Origin: Antrodiella citrinella
Lineage: Eukaryota > Basidiomycota > Agaricomycetes > Polyporales > Steccherinaceae
Length of the DNA stretch: 64,000 bases
Assembly (NCBI GenBank): GCA_004802725.1
Contig: SGPM01000117.1
Span: forward strand, 1-64,000
Reading direction: 5' to 3'
The position numbers and the translations under genes were made by a program. Positions 15,601 to 27,676 of the stretch are shown piece by piece (within the stretch, counting starts at the first letter, position 1; each line of letters opens with the position of its first letter). The notes beneath the pieces are model-generated. The model did not search any database, was not told where the DNA came from, and was given only the letters and a program-made list of their open reading frames with translations.

Positions 15601-16476
15601 TTCGACTAACGTCATTCGCGACAGTCTCTAGTATACGACTTTGATGATGTGGGGATATCGTCGTAGCGTTGGCCGTGTTCAGGCAAGGGGAAGGAGCCTC
15701 GTTTGGTTGCGACACTCGAGAGGGTGGTTCCTGCTGGTGGTTGTCAGTGGGAACATGGATGGAATGATTGCCATTGGACGGAGGTCGTTCTGGGACTTTT
15801 TCTGGGCGTACCTTCTCCTTCACGATATCCATGGGATCAGCAATGGCTGCCGTCTGAGGTGTTGAGAACCAATCCATCTGGAGAGGGCCCAGAGGGGCAT
15901 CTCCACCGGCTCTCGCTCTAACGACAGTCCTTTTGTTCCGGGCCTGGTCTGTAAACCAAATGTCATGAGTGAACACGGGGTAGCGTCTTCGTGCTCACCT
16001 TCCCAAAAGTCCACGGTCATACCGGTAGTCGGCGGTGTCTTCTTCGTCAGGAATTTGAGGCGAACACCGTGTTCGTAAGTCAGTTTCAAGGGCAAGTAAT
16101 TTGGTTTGGAGCTTGCGACGGTCTCTGCAGATGCACTCTCCAATGATAGTAGTAACGTGTCACCTATCTCCAGCTTGAGATCGATAGCCTTGAAGAAAAG
16201 GTAACACGCTCCTAAGAACGTGACTTCGAAATGTCTGTGTCTTCCATCCTCAGTGACTTCCAGTGTCGCATTTGCGCGTCCACCAACGGGAGGCCATTTC
16301 ATGTGCACCCTCGCTTGAATAAATCCAGAGTTATCGAGGCCATCCACGGATATTCTTGAAGCTTTGCGTTGAAGAGAATCGCGGAAAGGGTCCGAGTTCG
16401 CGTCGATGGCCGGGGGATCCTCGTATCTTGGCCGTTTGGCATCGGCAAGTTCAGAGCCTTCCGCAGACCGTTTCAT
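12649..16476 (-). CDS. POT1: POT1-like single-stranded telomere-binding protein
   Basis: Probable shelterin subunit that binds the single-stranded G-rich telomere overhang. After a charged N-terminus with KRPRYEDPP comes an OB-like segment (about 16330-16000), then a Ser/Lys-rich linker (about 15900-15250). The telomere-binding OB fold follows (about 15120-14400: FVNVIGIVAAT, WKITLTLVDPSNVDG). Two segments contain the POT1-type (Y)VTDYT signature: YVTDYTTNENLP (about 14300) and VTDYTSRPDLAP (about 13770). A late segment has CPC, LYCTNC (about 13150) and CPAC (about 13055), arranged like a zinc ribbon inserted in an OB fold, as in RPA1 and the POT1 C-terminal region. MKRSAEG at 16476 was preferred as start over an in-frame ATG at 16632, because it leaves a 215-base promoter shared with TAP42. 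Many introns; estimated length about 1,000 residues, long for the family. Confidence 0.8.
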
Positions 16477-16691
16477 ACTGTAGCATATAAGATATTCGAA
16501 AGATGAAGGATGTTGTCGAAAAGAGAGATGGTCAGGGTGACATTCCAAGTTACGATGAGCAGAGACGCGTCGACGTCGAGATGGACGCGACTGGGACCCC
16601 GGACCGGCTGAGACGCGATGCCGGATCGCCACCCATTCTTCATCCCGACTGTGACCCAGAACGGCAACCCCGACAGCTCTTGCTCGTCACC
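16477..16691. promoter_or_regulatory. divergent POT1/TAP42 promoter with an MCB-like box
   Basis: Only 215 bases separate the two start codons, so the genes must share control sequence. ACGCGT, an MCB-type hexamer, lies at 16565-16570. G1/S expression of POT1 would be sensible, but this is inference from one hexamer. Confidence 0.35.
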
Positions 16692-18147
16692 ATGGACGTC
16701 CCCCTCCCAACCCTCTTTCAACGCGCACTGGAAACGGCGGGCAAAGCCGTCAATCTACCCACTATACAGGACGATACTCAGGTTCATCCCAGTCGTCTCC
16801 TCCTGCATGGTGTGCCCCCTCGCTGATCACGAGTGCGTGTAGGAACTTATCAAGCATGCTCTCTCGGACTTACAACTACTTGCATCTTGTGTCAATGCGC
16901 TCTCCTTGTTCAGTCCGAATGAACTCCTGGAGGACATAGCGACCAAAGATTTGGTGTATCTGTTTGTACCATTTGCATGGGCTGAGGCGCAAAATCGTGC
17001 CAGGACCTCTGATCGAGAAGAGCGCATGGTCATCATACAACGCATTCGAGTAAGTTCATGTTTGTTGTCAATCGTCCTTGTCGTATTTGATCCACAACTC
17101 AGAGTCTGTACCGATCGTTTGTAACGATGCTGGAAACCTACCATATTATTCCAGAGGCGGAAAAGACTTTGTTCGAGCATCAGTCTGCCCCCTCAAATGA
17201 TGCTGCCAAACGACGCGAGCTGAAGATAAAACAGTGGAAGCAAGAGAAAGAACTCAAGACACGGATTGAGGTCATTCCTCAGCCTCGCCTATTCCTTGCA
17301 TGGTGCTAATGCCGTTCCCTAGGTCATTCGGAAACGTCGGAATGGTTCTACGTCAAAACCTGACCCTACCTCCGATTTTGACATCATTGCTTCTCTGCTA
17401 CCCTCGAGTTCTTCCACCCAACACGACGACGACGATGAAGAGGAGGACTCAGATACGGATGATCTTCTGCGCGAGGTCACCCTTCTGCTCTTGCGACTCG
17501 TCTATGCACAGAGTCGAGCGCAATTGGATAGCTTGAATCAGGAGTTACAGCTACTCATGAGTGCACCGCCTTCACCTCCGAAAGAATCCTCGGATGACCC
17601 TAGGCAAGCCAAAGCGCGAGAGGAGGACAGTATGTGGAAGCTGGATGCGCCAGTGCAGCGGGGTGGGCCAGACGGGAAAGGCCCTTTGTTAGATCCTGAA
17701 GGCAAAGTAAGTATATCCGATTTGTCTATACTTCGTACGCTCATACGTCAATTGTGCAGCCCTTACGTCCATTCACTATCCTTCCCGCTGGCTCGAGCGA
17801 CCGGCAAAGACTGCAAAACCAAGTGTTTCAACCCGATCATCGACTGCCCACCATGAGCATCGATGAGTACCTCGAGATTGAAGACCAGAGAGGCAATATC
17901 ATCAGAGGCGGAGGGTGAGGGATATTTAAAGTTGCTCCAGCGAGCTCATCTATCTGACAACTCCGTCTACAGGGCACAATCGGAAGCGGAACCAACGACA
18001 TCTGAACAGCTTGCTCTTGACGCTGAGATGGATGGTACGGTGTTTGGACGGGATAAGGAGGAGCAGAAAAGGCAGAAGGACGAGAATTGGGCGCAGTATA
18101 CGGACAGTCACGTCAAAGGAGCTGGAAACACGACGAACAGGGGATAA
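16692..18147 (+). CDS. TAP42: TAP42/alpha-4 family PP2A-associated protein
   Basis: Cytosolic regulator that binds PP2A-type catalytic subunits and acts downstream of TOR. The protein starts MDVPLPTLFQRALETAG. The helical TPR-like N-terminal domain includes the family segment DLVYLFVPFAWAEAQNR (about 16950-16995) and a basic helix of the form AAKRRELKIKQWKQEKEL (about 17205-17255). After a Ser/Asp-rich loop comes LLREVTLLLLRLVYAQSRAQ (about 17460-17520), and the conserved C-terminal part has LRPFTILPAG (about 17760), TMSIDEYLEIE (about 17850) and a final WAQYTDSHVKGAGNTTNRG. Exons join in frame across short introns. The end converges on the MTHFR gene with 154 bases between stops. Confidence 0.92.
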
Positions 18148-18301
18148 ACAAGGACCAAAACTCGCAGTCATGAATAGTGTAATGTATGTGTTACAGTATA
18201 TTGATGGAACTTTTGACAGTAACATTGCTGAGGTGTGTTCCACTTTGGAAGATTGTACATTGTTGAAATTGTACATTGAGCATGTCGTCTAAGCTTTAAT
18301 C

Positions 18302-20689
18302 TCATGCTCGTCCGACAAGAGCCTTCTCGCCATCGAACAGGAATGACCACAAGGCGTCGACCTTCTGGAAATCATGGTGGATGATGCTCACTAGCCATCG
18401 TTTCTCCCTCACGTTGTCCAACAGTGCTCGGACATCCGAGTCTGGTGGATAGTATGAGGCCCACTCTGCCCAGAATGAGAACGCTTCCTCCTGTGTAATT
18501 GTTATTAGCAAATCATGCAAATCGAGACGAGTGACCAAGCGTACCTTCCAGGCGAGGAATGATTCTCTCTCAATGATCGTGGATTGTGCAACCTCTTGAC
18601 CTGGGAAGACACCCCACGTCACTGCGTTGCGACCATCGACCGGTACATTCGTTCTGCATTCGCCCTGAAAGACCCATTGAGACTCTCGAATCATACGGTT
18701 ACTCACAAAAAATCGACTCACATTAAGGTTAGCTGCAAAATAATCCACCCATCCAGATCCATCTTCCGCGACCTTCTTCTCAATCTTTTCCACATCCTCT
18801 TTCTCCACAAAAAACTCCACAAAGCACTTCTGATACACGTACCCGCCTTTCGGACCCCATCCAACTACTTCATCTGTGGACGGAGCGCCGTTCACAGCTG
18901 GCTGAGATCCGACGGTCCACCATCCTTTCCGTGTGAGTCGCTCCAGATGCGGGAAAATCATCACAGACTCCGGAGATAGAGGTGTAGGTGAGAACGGAGT
19001 AGATGCGAGCTTTGAATGAAGATATCGCAGGAACATATCGGTCAGATCGTTGACAGTCTTTGGATGGCCCCAATCATTGAGAGCTTGATCGCGCTGACGA
19101 AAAATAGATAAACATGAGCGTATTCACGCGTACTCGAGGAAACGGTGCACACCGAAATGTTTGAAGCTCCCCATGGGTTAGGATCACCGAACGCGGGACT
19201 TTTGAAGTCACCAAAGCGACCGTTCGGGAAGTCGTCCCAGCTTGAGGCGTTGTTTAGCTCACCCTTCCCTGCTTCTTGTTGTGGCAAACCGGCGACAACA
19301 AGTCCACTTGTCGCTGAGTCTGCTGCACGATGAGGATCAATGACGCGTTCGGACGTCTGCAATAATTCCGCTGGTGTCTCCTGATTGCAACGCATGAGGA
19401 TTGAAGTATGCCTACTTTAAACAACCAGAATGACGTACCGCGATCAGTCTGTTAGGACGAGACGGTTTTCCTGCCCACCCAAGGCCTTCGGTTACTCGAT
19501 GTACACTCTTCTCGAGGTTCAGAGTACAGAAATGTACGCCTGGCACATTCCCTTGGTCAGTAAGCTGCTTGATCATCTTAATGGCTAAGGTGACTCCGTA
19601 ATCTTTCACGAGCTGATCATCGTGCTGTCCAAAACGCATGTCAGTAATGGGGTTGCACCTCCATACTGATTCATGACATACTCTGATGGGTACCAGGTCT
19701 GACATCAAACTATGAGGTACCTTTGTTCCACACAGTTTCGTCAGACGTAGAAATGAGGCGTAGGTCTGTATGGGCATGATGCCGGGAATAATTGGGACCT
19801 GGATGCCTACAGATATTTAAAAAGTAGTACAAATATCGTTGAAAATATGAACGGACCTTTTGCTCTGACTTTCCTCTGCCACCGCAAGAATCCTTCTACG
19901 TCATAAAATAATTGTGTGACAATGAAGTCCGCGCCGGCATCAATTTTGGCTTTCAGATACTCGATCTCCTGGTTCTCCCCCGCTTCGCTTCCAGCGTGAC
20001 CATCTGGATATGCTGTTCAAATCTGTGAGAATGAGTCCAACTCTAAATATGTGTGTTGGAATAATCATTCACCGGGAACACCGACACAGAAATGGGAGAA
20101 CTCCGGCGTGGTCTTGATGTAGGAGACGAGGTCAACCCCATGTCTGAATCGAGGATCGGTAGGTATCCAATGTTCCTCTCCTCGTGGAGGATCTAATTCG
20201 GCGAACAATGAGCCTATGCAGACAGTACACATGGCCAAAGGCATACCTCCTCGTAGCGCAAGAATGCTTTCAATCCCGCGTTCCTTAGCGGCCTGCAATG
20301 ATCATTTAGTGAGACATGAAAGTCAAAAGCGGGAAAAGTGCGTACACGTAGTGCCTCATCAACCGTCCCTTTCTCCATGTTTGTGCAAGTCAAATGCATG
20401 ATCGTATCGATCCTATGCTCTAACTGGGTCAGTCCAGCCAGCTCGAGACTGCGCTCCATCGTGTTTCCTCCTGCACCCCATGTGACGCTAACAGCAAGCG
20501 GTTGCAGCGCCGAGAGACGGGCGATACGGGACTGCAAGTTCTCAAAACCCTGTAGATCTGAAGATCAGCCATGAATGGAAGGTAGGGCTTCGGAATCACA
20601 CGAGCCTGGTCGGTTTTGGGAGGGAAGAATTCGAGAGTGAAGAATGGTCGACTGCCTGTGTAGTCTGCTATCTTGTCGGAGAACTTCAT
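18302..20689 (-). CDS. methylenetetrahydrofolate reductase (MET12/MET13 family)
   Basis: Reduces 5,10-methylene-THF to 5-methyl-THF, the methyl donor for methionine synthesis. The N-terminal TIM barrel starts MKFSDKIADYTGSRPFFTLEFFPPKTD and includes VSVTWGAGGNT (about 20490), HLTCTNMEKG (about 20390), ILALRGG (about 20265) and GADFIVTQLFYD (about 19910). VPIIPGIMPIQTYASF is at about 19795-19750 and VPGVHFCTLN at about 19530. A C-terminal regulatory domain follows, with NEEAFSFWAEWASYYPP near 18480. The ATG at 20689 begins the conserved segment; 24 upstream in-frame residues are probably leader. Fungi usually have two paralogues, and I cannot tell which this is. It is divergent from the Rab6 gene. 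Confidence 0.94.
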
Positions 20690-21142
20690 GGTTGGTAGTA
20701 AGTGCAGAGGGTACAACGGTGGTCGCCGATGGTCTTCAGGCTGTATAAATGAATTCCGCACCCCGTCGGTGGTCCGGTCGGTGATGCTTCAGGTTGCACA
20801 ATGAATGTGAAATAGGATCGTCGATTTTCGGCGCGTGAAAGACAAAGCAAACAGAGCAGGTATCCTTCAACAAGATCTCCGTGACGATGTTTTCCTTGAC
20901 TGCTGTGGTAGAACCAAATGTTCACAGCGGTATATAGTGGACGGAAAAGGAATATGCAGTCCCGTTATGGCAATTGCTTGACCAACGTTAGCCGGGCCCA
21001 GTCGGCGTCGGCTTTCCTGCCAAGTTATCATCACATACCACCAGCGAACTCTCCCTTCCAACGAATTTGAGATCTGCCACCTATTGTTATAGTCTTCGTC
21101 TCTCTATAATACTTTACATTGCACCAAAATCGACGGTTTGCC
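20690..21142. promoter_or_regulatory. divergent MTHFR/Rab6 promoter region
   Basis: The 453-base region lies between two start codons. A TATAAT sequence at 21105-21110, 33 bases before the Rab6 ATG, may be a core element for that gene. No coding sequence is supported. Confidence 0.35.
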
Positions 21143-22096
<954 letters not shown>

Positions 22097-22378
22097 GCTT
22101 TTGTGCTGAGCATGGAGTTTTCGAAATGTTGTATTACATGTTGGATAGCTTGGCGGATCCATGGCCTGTACATGGTCGACTCATTGCCCTATGTCTGGAA
22201 GCACGTAGATTGTGCTACTATTTCCCTGGGGTTATGCACGTTTACTAGCGTAGTAGTAGTTTTGATATATTTGTCCGAAGTGGAGGAACGCGTCCTGCGG
22301 GCGTCATTTACGTTGACAGAACTTGCTCCGTTCCACGATTCGGACTCGGACACAATCCTTTGTCCGCTGGGTGCAACC

Positions 22379-22979
22379 ATGTCGTTCGCATCGCCAACAA
22401 TTCTGCCCGCGAGCCCTACGTTCCCGGTGCTTCTGCCACAGCCTCCATTGCATCATCCTACACCATTACCACCGTACCGCAGTGAGCCCGGTGGATTCAA
22501 GTACCGGCGCAACTTGAATCGCGAGATGGATGATTTGAGCGACGAGGAGGACGAACTAGACGAACTAGTCGGTCTTCCGTGTTTGTCTCTTTGTGCTGAC
22601 GGCTGAAACCATTTACAGAACTCAGAAATTCGACTCCGAGGAACGAGCTTCCTTGTACCTATAGGTCGCGCCCTCACACAAACAGAGGAAAAGAACGACG
22701 TACGTGACGCGTCATTTATTCGCTTCTTCACCTACTCATACGTCTCAGGCTGATGAAGCGTCGGACGACGACGACGACGACGATGACGACGACGACGATA
22801 CCGGTCCTTCAGATCGTGCGCTTTCGGGGGACGACGAGGACGAGGACACCGAACAGGATTTAGATGCCGAAATGGACGACATGGACGAGGATGGAAACGG
22901 GGACACTACTAATGGAGAGGCGGACGAAATGGACGAAGACGGAGATGTCAGTCGAGAAGCTCAGTCTTCGGATATTTGA
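22379..22979 (+). CDS. APC15: APC15/Mnd2-like subunit of the anaphase-promoting complex
   Basis: Small protein, about 150 residues, with a Pro-rich N-terminus (MSFASPTILPASPTFPVLLP), then MDDLSDEEDELDEL, then an IRLRGTSFLVPIG segment. The last third is almost pure Asp/Glu with Met. The order of short N-terminal motif, L-V-P-I-G and long acidic tail matches APC15, the APC/C subunit that promotes turnover of the checkpoint-bound Cdc20. The first intron can be spliced in more than one way (donor near 22568-22572); one choice gives DELVEIRLRG, another DELNSEIRLRG. The acidic run is encoded by a (GAC/GAT)n tract at about 22765-22800. An upstream in-frame ATG exists at about 22103 but overlaps the Rab6 3' end, so the later start is preferred. 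Identification rests on a short motif and composition. Confidence 0.6.
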
Positions 22980-23341
22980 GGGCGCGTTGGACAGAGGTAC
23001 GTCCCCGTATCTCTCTTTCAGAGTGTACTCTCATCACCCTTTGCAGATAATATGTATCTATAGGCTGGCCAATTGTATCACTACTGCTTGAATCACAGTT
23101 CGACTATGTGGCGGACACCTGAGTTCCCAGATCTCCAAGGTCAACCAACTGTCATGAGGGAGGTACTGTGATTGCTGTCTTCCACCGATCCTGGTCTTGA
23201 GGAATCGCTTCAAGACAGAAGGGCCAGCACCCTGCTATTCCTCCTCAATAGATTAGATCACCGAGATGCCGATGGGTTCTATAAAGGAAGCTGGTTTTGG
23301 GTGGGCCTCCTAGTAATAGTCAGGGCCGCTGACATCTTGAG
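22980..23341. other. spacer between APC15-like gene and tRNA
   Basis: The 362 bases show no supported gene. A short open stretch of about 55 codons occurs around 23180-23340 on the plus strand but has no recognisable motif or start, and an open stretch of this length is expected by chance. Confidence 0.4.
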
Positions 23342-23463
23342 GGCACTATAGCCAAGTGGTTAAGGCGGTAGATTCGAACTTCGTTATGTAAGCACTGCTT
23401 ATGTGATGGATTGTAGAACATCTACTCCCATCTGGGTCGCAGGTTCGAATCCTGCTGGTGTCG
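23342..23463 (+). tRNA. tRNA-Ser (anticodon CGA) with a 41-base intron
   Basis: A full class II tRNA can be folded. Acceptor stem 23342-23348 pairs with 23456-23462 (two G-U pairs) and the discriminator is G73. The D arm is GCC/GGC at 23351. The anticodon stem GTAGA (23368-23372) pairs with TCTAC (23421-23425). The long variable arm has CCC/GGG, and the T arm is GCAGG-TTCGAAT-CCTGC. The loop reads TTCGAA then A after removing 23379-23419, giving anticodon CGA at 23375-23377. The intron sits one base after the anticodon, the standard nuclear tRNA position. G73 and the long variable arm agree with serine. Confidence 0.92.
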
Positions 23464-23465
23464 AC

Positions 23466-23470
23466 TTTTT
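23466..23470 (+). terminator. RNA polymerase III T-run after tRNA-Ser
   Basis: TTTTT begins three bases after the mature 3' end, followed by another T-run at about 23472-23476. This is the usual Pol III termination signal. Confidence 0.8.
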
Positions 23471-23609
23471 GTTTTTCAGCTCACGAAAGCATCTATTGAC
23501 TTGAGTCATTACAGAAACCTTCGCGTTTCTGTTTCCATCTTAGAAGTAACCACAAGAGTTGGTTTTGTACTTATTGTCACTACACACCGTCCCTGCTATA
23601 TAGTCCTGC

Positions 23610-24878
23610 TCATGCCCTCCGATCTACACGCACAACCCATCTAGTCAAGATATTCGCTCTCACCAAAGCAGCCTCCCAGACAGACACAAATTGCTCCTCT
23701 CGCCATCCTTCCATCCCCCACGTCTGCTGAAACTTCGTACGAACCTGCGACTTTGTCGCGAGATGTTCGGCGTGCGCGTCCAAATGGGTGGCATAGTCAT
23801 CAGAGACGTTCTGGATTAACTTGATGGTGAATGGTGTCGAGCCAGACGTGAGTACGGCGATGATGTTGTCCAGGGTGGTGTGGATAGGTATCTGGGTGCG
23901 TAACGCGGTACGCGGAAGAGCTTGACCAGGAACCGAAGAACTGGAGGTATGCGCTGGAGATATCAAATATAGGCGTGGAAGAAAGGGCAGGGCTGCGAGC
24001 ATGTATAAATCATAGCTTTTGTCGGAAGGAAAGCGAGGTCCGCGCGTAGTAAATCCCAACAACGTGGAACCTCCCACTGGCGTGGACGATTGCAATGAGT
24101 GTATGCAGGTAGCCAGCTCCTTAGGAAGGATTTGGTCCAAATACGCCACCGCGTCTCCTGCATCGGGACCGGACGTGCGGGAACCTAAAGTCGATGCTCT
24201 TAAGTCAAACCTCTCGGATATAACGCGCGCATATACATACGAAGCAGCGAGTCCTGAACACGCGTATTAGCGTACATTCGGCCACCAAACTGTCTGAACA
24301 CTCACCATATTCGACGCATTGCGCTCGACGACGTTCAAGCGAGTGCACAAAGTGGATTCACACTCGAGCTGCACTTGGAGACCATCCACCACCAAAGAAC
24401 CCATAATCAAACACGGAAAATCTCTAGCAGGATCCCGCAGCTCCACTTCTCCCTTAGCAATGTCGTCCACGAGCGTCCCAACAGACAGCTTGTACACTCC
24501 AGACTTGACAGCTTCCTGAGCAAGCACCCAATACCGCTCTGGCCATCGGGAGCAGGTCGGGGTCAAGATGGTGAGCAGCTTCTGTAGGACAGCACGTCTG
24601 CGGTCTTTCTCGCCCTGCTCGACCTTCAGAGCATGTTGTCGGCGAGATCTGGACGTCGCTGCGTGATGAAGTATAGCGACGACGCAGGGCAATAGAGTAA
24701 GGACCAAAGGAAGCCTGAGGAGCTGACGTAGAGCAGGGTCCCATAGTACAATTGAATCTTCTTTGCATGTATGGTACGCGTTGACCAGTTGTAGATGAGC
24801 TTCTGCAAGTAATTCGCGAGCATAAACACGGTATGTGAGCAGATGAGCCTGAGTATCTTCCTGGTTCAAGTTGGACAT
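23610..24878 (-). CDS. unrecognised protein, basidiomycete-type
   Basis: Two long exons are apparent. The first starts MSNLNQEDTQAHLLTYRVYA at 24878 and runs to about 24304. The second runs from about 24250 to the stop at 23610 and includes VAYLDQILPKELATCIHSL and a C-terminus near WGMEGWREEQFVSVWEAALV. The protein would be about 400 residues, leucine-rich and largely helical, with one hydrophobic stretch (LPLVLTLLPCVVAILHHAA). I recognise no family motif. The exon junction is not resolved: the good donor ATG|GTGAGT and the acceptor TTCAG leave the second exon one base out of frame, and only a weak donor (A|GTGTTC) fixes it. The continuous open frames on both sides still argue for a real gene. 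Confidence 0.6.
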
Positions 24879-25254
24879 GACAGCAGAAAGATCCAGGAAA
24901 CAAAGATTCCAAGTTAGAAGACGCAGACAAACGCGTGTTTGAGGTAAGGCAAAGTCGAAATGCAGCTCCGAGATGGAAGAGGTGCAGGTCTAGGAGAACG
25001 CGAACGCATGAAGCAACATGCGTAAGTATTCACGGCACACGCCCTGTTGTTTTCATAGGCGCTCGCCGAATGTGCTATGCCAGCCAGAAATATAACGAGC
25101 AAGCAGAGGGTATAGATGACTGAAAGATATGGAACAACAACTGTCCTAGATACTACATCTTCCGGAGACATAAGGAATAAGTTATCGCACACAAGATAAA
25201 CCCAAAGTAGATCAGCGCCGAGTCTCCACAGCAAAAGACTGTCGGTCGGCGCAT
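24879..25254. other. spacer upstream of the unrecognised gene
   Basis: The 376 bases hold the promoter of the gene at 24878 and the 3' region of creC. No gene is supported; open frames here overlap neighbouring exons and have no motifs. Confidence 0.45.
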
Positions 25255-27528
25255 CTAATACATCCAGTCCACACCATCTGGACCACCGCTCGTGCGGTTT
25301 GCAGTCCGATTTTTGATATGTCGCGAGGGATTGGCAAGAGGTCGTATCCAAAATTTGACGTATCCCGTCTTGGTCGCCGTCAGTAGGCCTTTGGGGAGGA
25401 AGAGCACGTCCGTCAGGATGTCGTTTTCAATGTGTTTTATCTGTGTATATTGCTTGTCAGAATGCATGTCTCCAAAACGTGCTGTGTCGACGTACCAATA
25501 CAGGTTGGACAACTGCTACTTCGTTTCTTGACGGAGAGGGATGGTATCGCGGAAGGGGAGGCTCGATCCCAGGAGAACCAAGTGGGGGTAGATATACAGT
25601 CGATTCGCCTCGTCGTCGAAGGGCCAATGAGAGTGTAGACGTCATAGACATGCGTTGGTGTTGAGCAGGCTGCCTAAAATTCAGTTGAAGTGAGATAGAC
25701 CGAAGATAAGTGCTCACGTTAAGCTTAGGACGATGCAAAGCACCACTGGAGAAATCCCACAAGATCAACTTGTTGTCTTCTCCCACACTACCGAAACGAT
25801 ATGTTCGGCCGTCACATCGAATGTCGTCGAAAGCTACAGCTGACACGAAGGAGGAGTGGCCCTGGCATCGGGCAACCACACGTTGCTCCCAGGGCGAGTA
25901 GATAGTAACAAGATCATCTTGTCCACCGGCCTAAACAAGAGTCAGATGTTCAGAAAGGTGCCTGGGAGGGTTCGTGTAAGTCTTACCAGGATGTATCTGC
26001 CATCAGGAGACCAAGCCACACAAGTCAAGGCACCGAAATACGCAGCATAGCAGTCAACAAGTCTGCGGAGGTATCAGTGTCAGCTCTACGCGCATCAATG
26101 TGAGCGACGCACTGTTCAGCGATGGCATCAATAACTCGAAGACACCCGTCCTCCGAGATAGCCGCAACATACTTGACGTCCGGAGAAAATACGAAATCTA
26201 CACATGATAATCAGGATAGGTGCAATGAAATATGTTGAGCATGGCATACCTATGATACTTTTCCTTGATACCCGCCAATGACTTACGGGGTTCTTGGCCA
26301 CCTTATCCTTATCAGCTTTTCCGCCGCCATTCATCGAGCCCACGGTCACAGGGTGCCATGGGGGCATAGTAACCAATATGTTATCCAGAGGATTCCACTC
26401 CGCTGAAGGCGACTCCTGTGAGTAGCCATTCTCCGGTGGTGGCATGAATGCAGGGGACGCTCCAGATGGGTCTTGAGGCGTAAACGTTCCATCTTCGCGC
26501 TCTTTGTCGTACACGATGATGGTACCATCGGCGTGGGACACGAGAAAAAGGTTTGGGGAAGAAGGCACCCAACGTATCGCCGTGCACGGTGAGCTACATA
26601 TTCTGCCCTGCAGACACAATTGAGTTTACTTGATAACAAGGTCGAAAGTCGATCCGACGTACTTGTTTGTTCAGTCTTCCATACCGAGAGGAAATGGGAT
26701 CTATCAGCATAGTCAGCATCTCTGAAGGCGACATTCAACAGGCTAAACTCACCAAACCACAGCAGATCACCGGTATTGAAACCTATGATAATGTCGATCC
26801 GGTCATGGGAGATGGTTGTCGTATTCACGTCATGGCACGTAGGGTATGACGAGAAGAAGATTTTTGCCAAAGGTTCCTGCGCTGGGTCAGAACGGACATC
26901 GGTGAGGGCAGGGATCATAAGCACGCACCTTTGGTTTCGACCCGGCCTCTGTCCATATAAATGTCTTTGCGGTGTTGTAAAACAAGAACGTCGTCTCTCC
27001 CGTTTTCGACTGCAATATTCGGTGTACATTATCGGCATTCTGGAGACGCGTAATGAACGTGGAAGACGTTGTCCGCATGTTGTGCTTCGGACGCATGATC
27101 GTCTTCTTCTTCCCCAACATCGTAGGACTCTGAGAGAAGATAGTGTTCTCGTGGGGGATCACTGGACTGGGCAATGATGCATCTCCAACTGGCGTAACCG
27201 GCATCTCTGGTGAACCAACCACCAGTGGGGGGTCGTCTGGAGTATCACTGCTGGATACACTGAGCCCATCCTCGCGCTGCTGCGGTTGGTCCTTCAGAGT
27301 TCCCTTGTCCTTCTTCGCATCCTTCTCCCTGTTTCCTCCCAGAAGCTGTGCGAAACCCTGGTTGAACCCTAGCCTGTTTGCTGGAAACTTGACGACAACG
27401 CTGGTGAGCCGCGTAGGGTGCAGATGGGGGAGGGCGGTCGCGGAGTGGACGCCGAGGAGAGAAGGTTTGTGCTCTTCAGTGACTGAGTAGACACCCTCCG
27501 GAGCGACAAACGTAGATTCATTCTCCAT
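25255..27528 (-). CDS. creC: CreC/WDR20-type WD40 protein
   Basis: Partner of the CreB deubiquitinase in carbon catabolite repression in fungi (known from Aspergillus); human WDR20 is the related USP12/46 activator. The N-terminus begins [20 protein letters not shown] and carries a long Ser/Pro/Asp linker. WD40 repeats follow: EAGSKPK and [14 protein letters not shown] (about 26740), [21 protein letters not shown] (about 26560), [20 protein letters not shown] (about 26160), [20 protein letters not shown] (about 26000), [15 protein letters not shown] (about 25840) and [16 protein letters not shown] (about 25790). The last blade ends at the C-terminus with [11 protein letters not shown] (about 25350). 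Several short introns interrupt it. The start codon is only 148 bases from that of the divergent BCKDH gene. Confidence 0.87.
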
Positions 27529-27676
27529 TGCTCACCGCATGAAGTCAAGAAATCGGTTCGCCGGGTCTCATGAACGTCGGGCTTGACGACGTGGTGGAGG
27601 TCGGAAAGCAAAGGCTGTAAGCGCGAGCCTGATGACCCGGATCTTGCAGAGGATGGCTTGTTCACTTTCAACGACC
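27529..27676. promoter_or_regulatory. short divergent creC/BCKDHB promoter
   Basis: Only 148 bases separate the two start codons, so both genes must be driven from this stretch or from overlapping 5' sequences. No specific element was identified. Confidence 0.4.

Noticed and set aside
23180..23340. open stretch of about 55 codons before the tRNA
   Set aside because: No start, no motif, and a length expected by chance.
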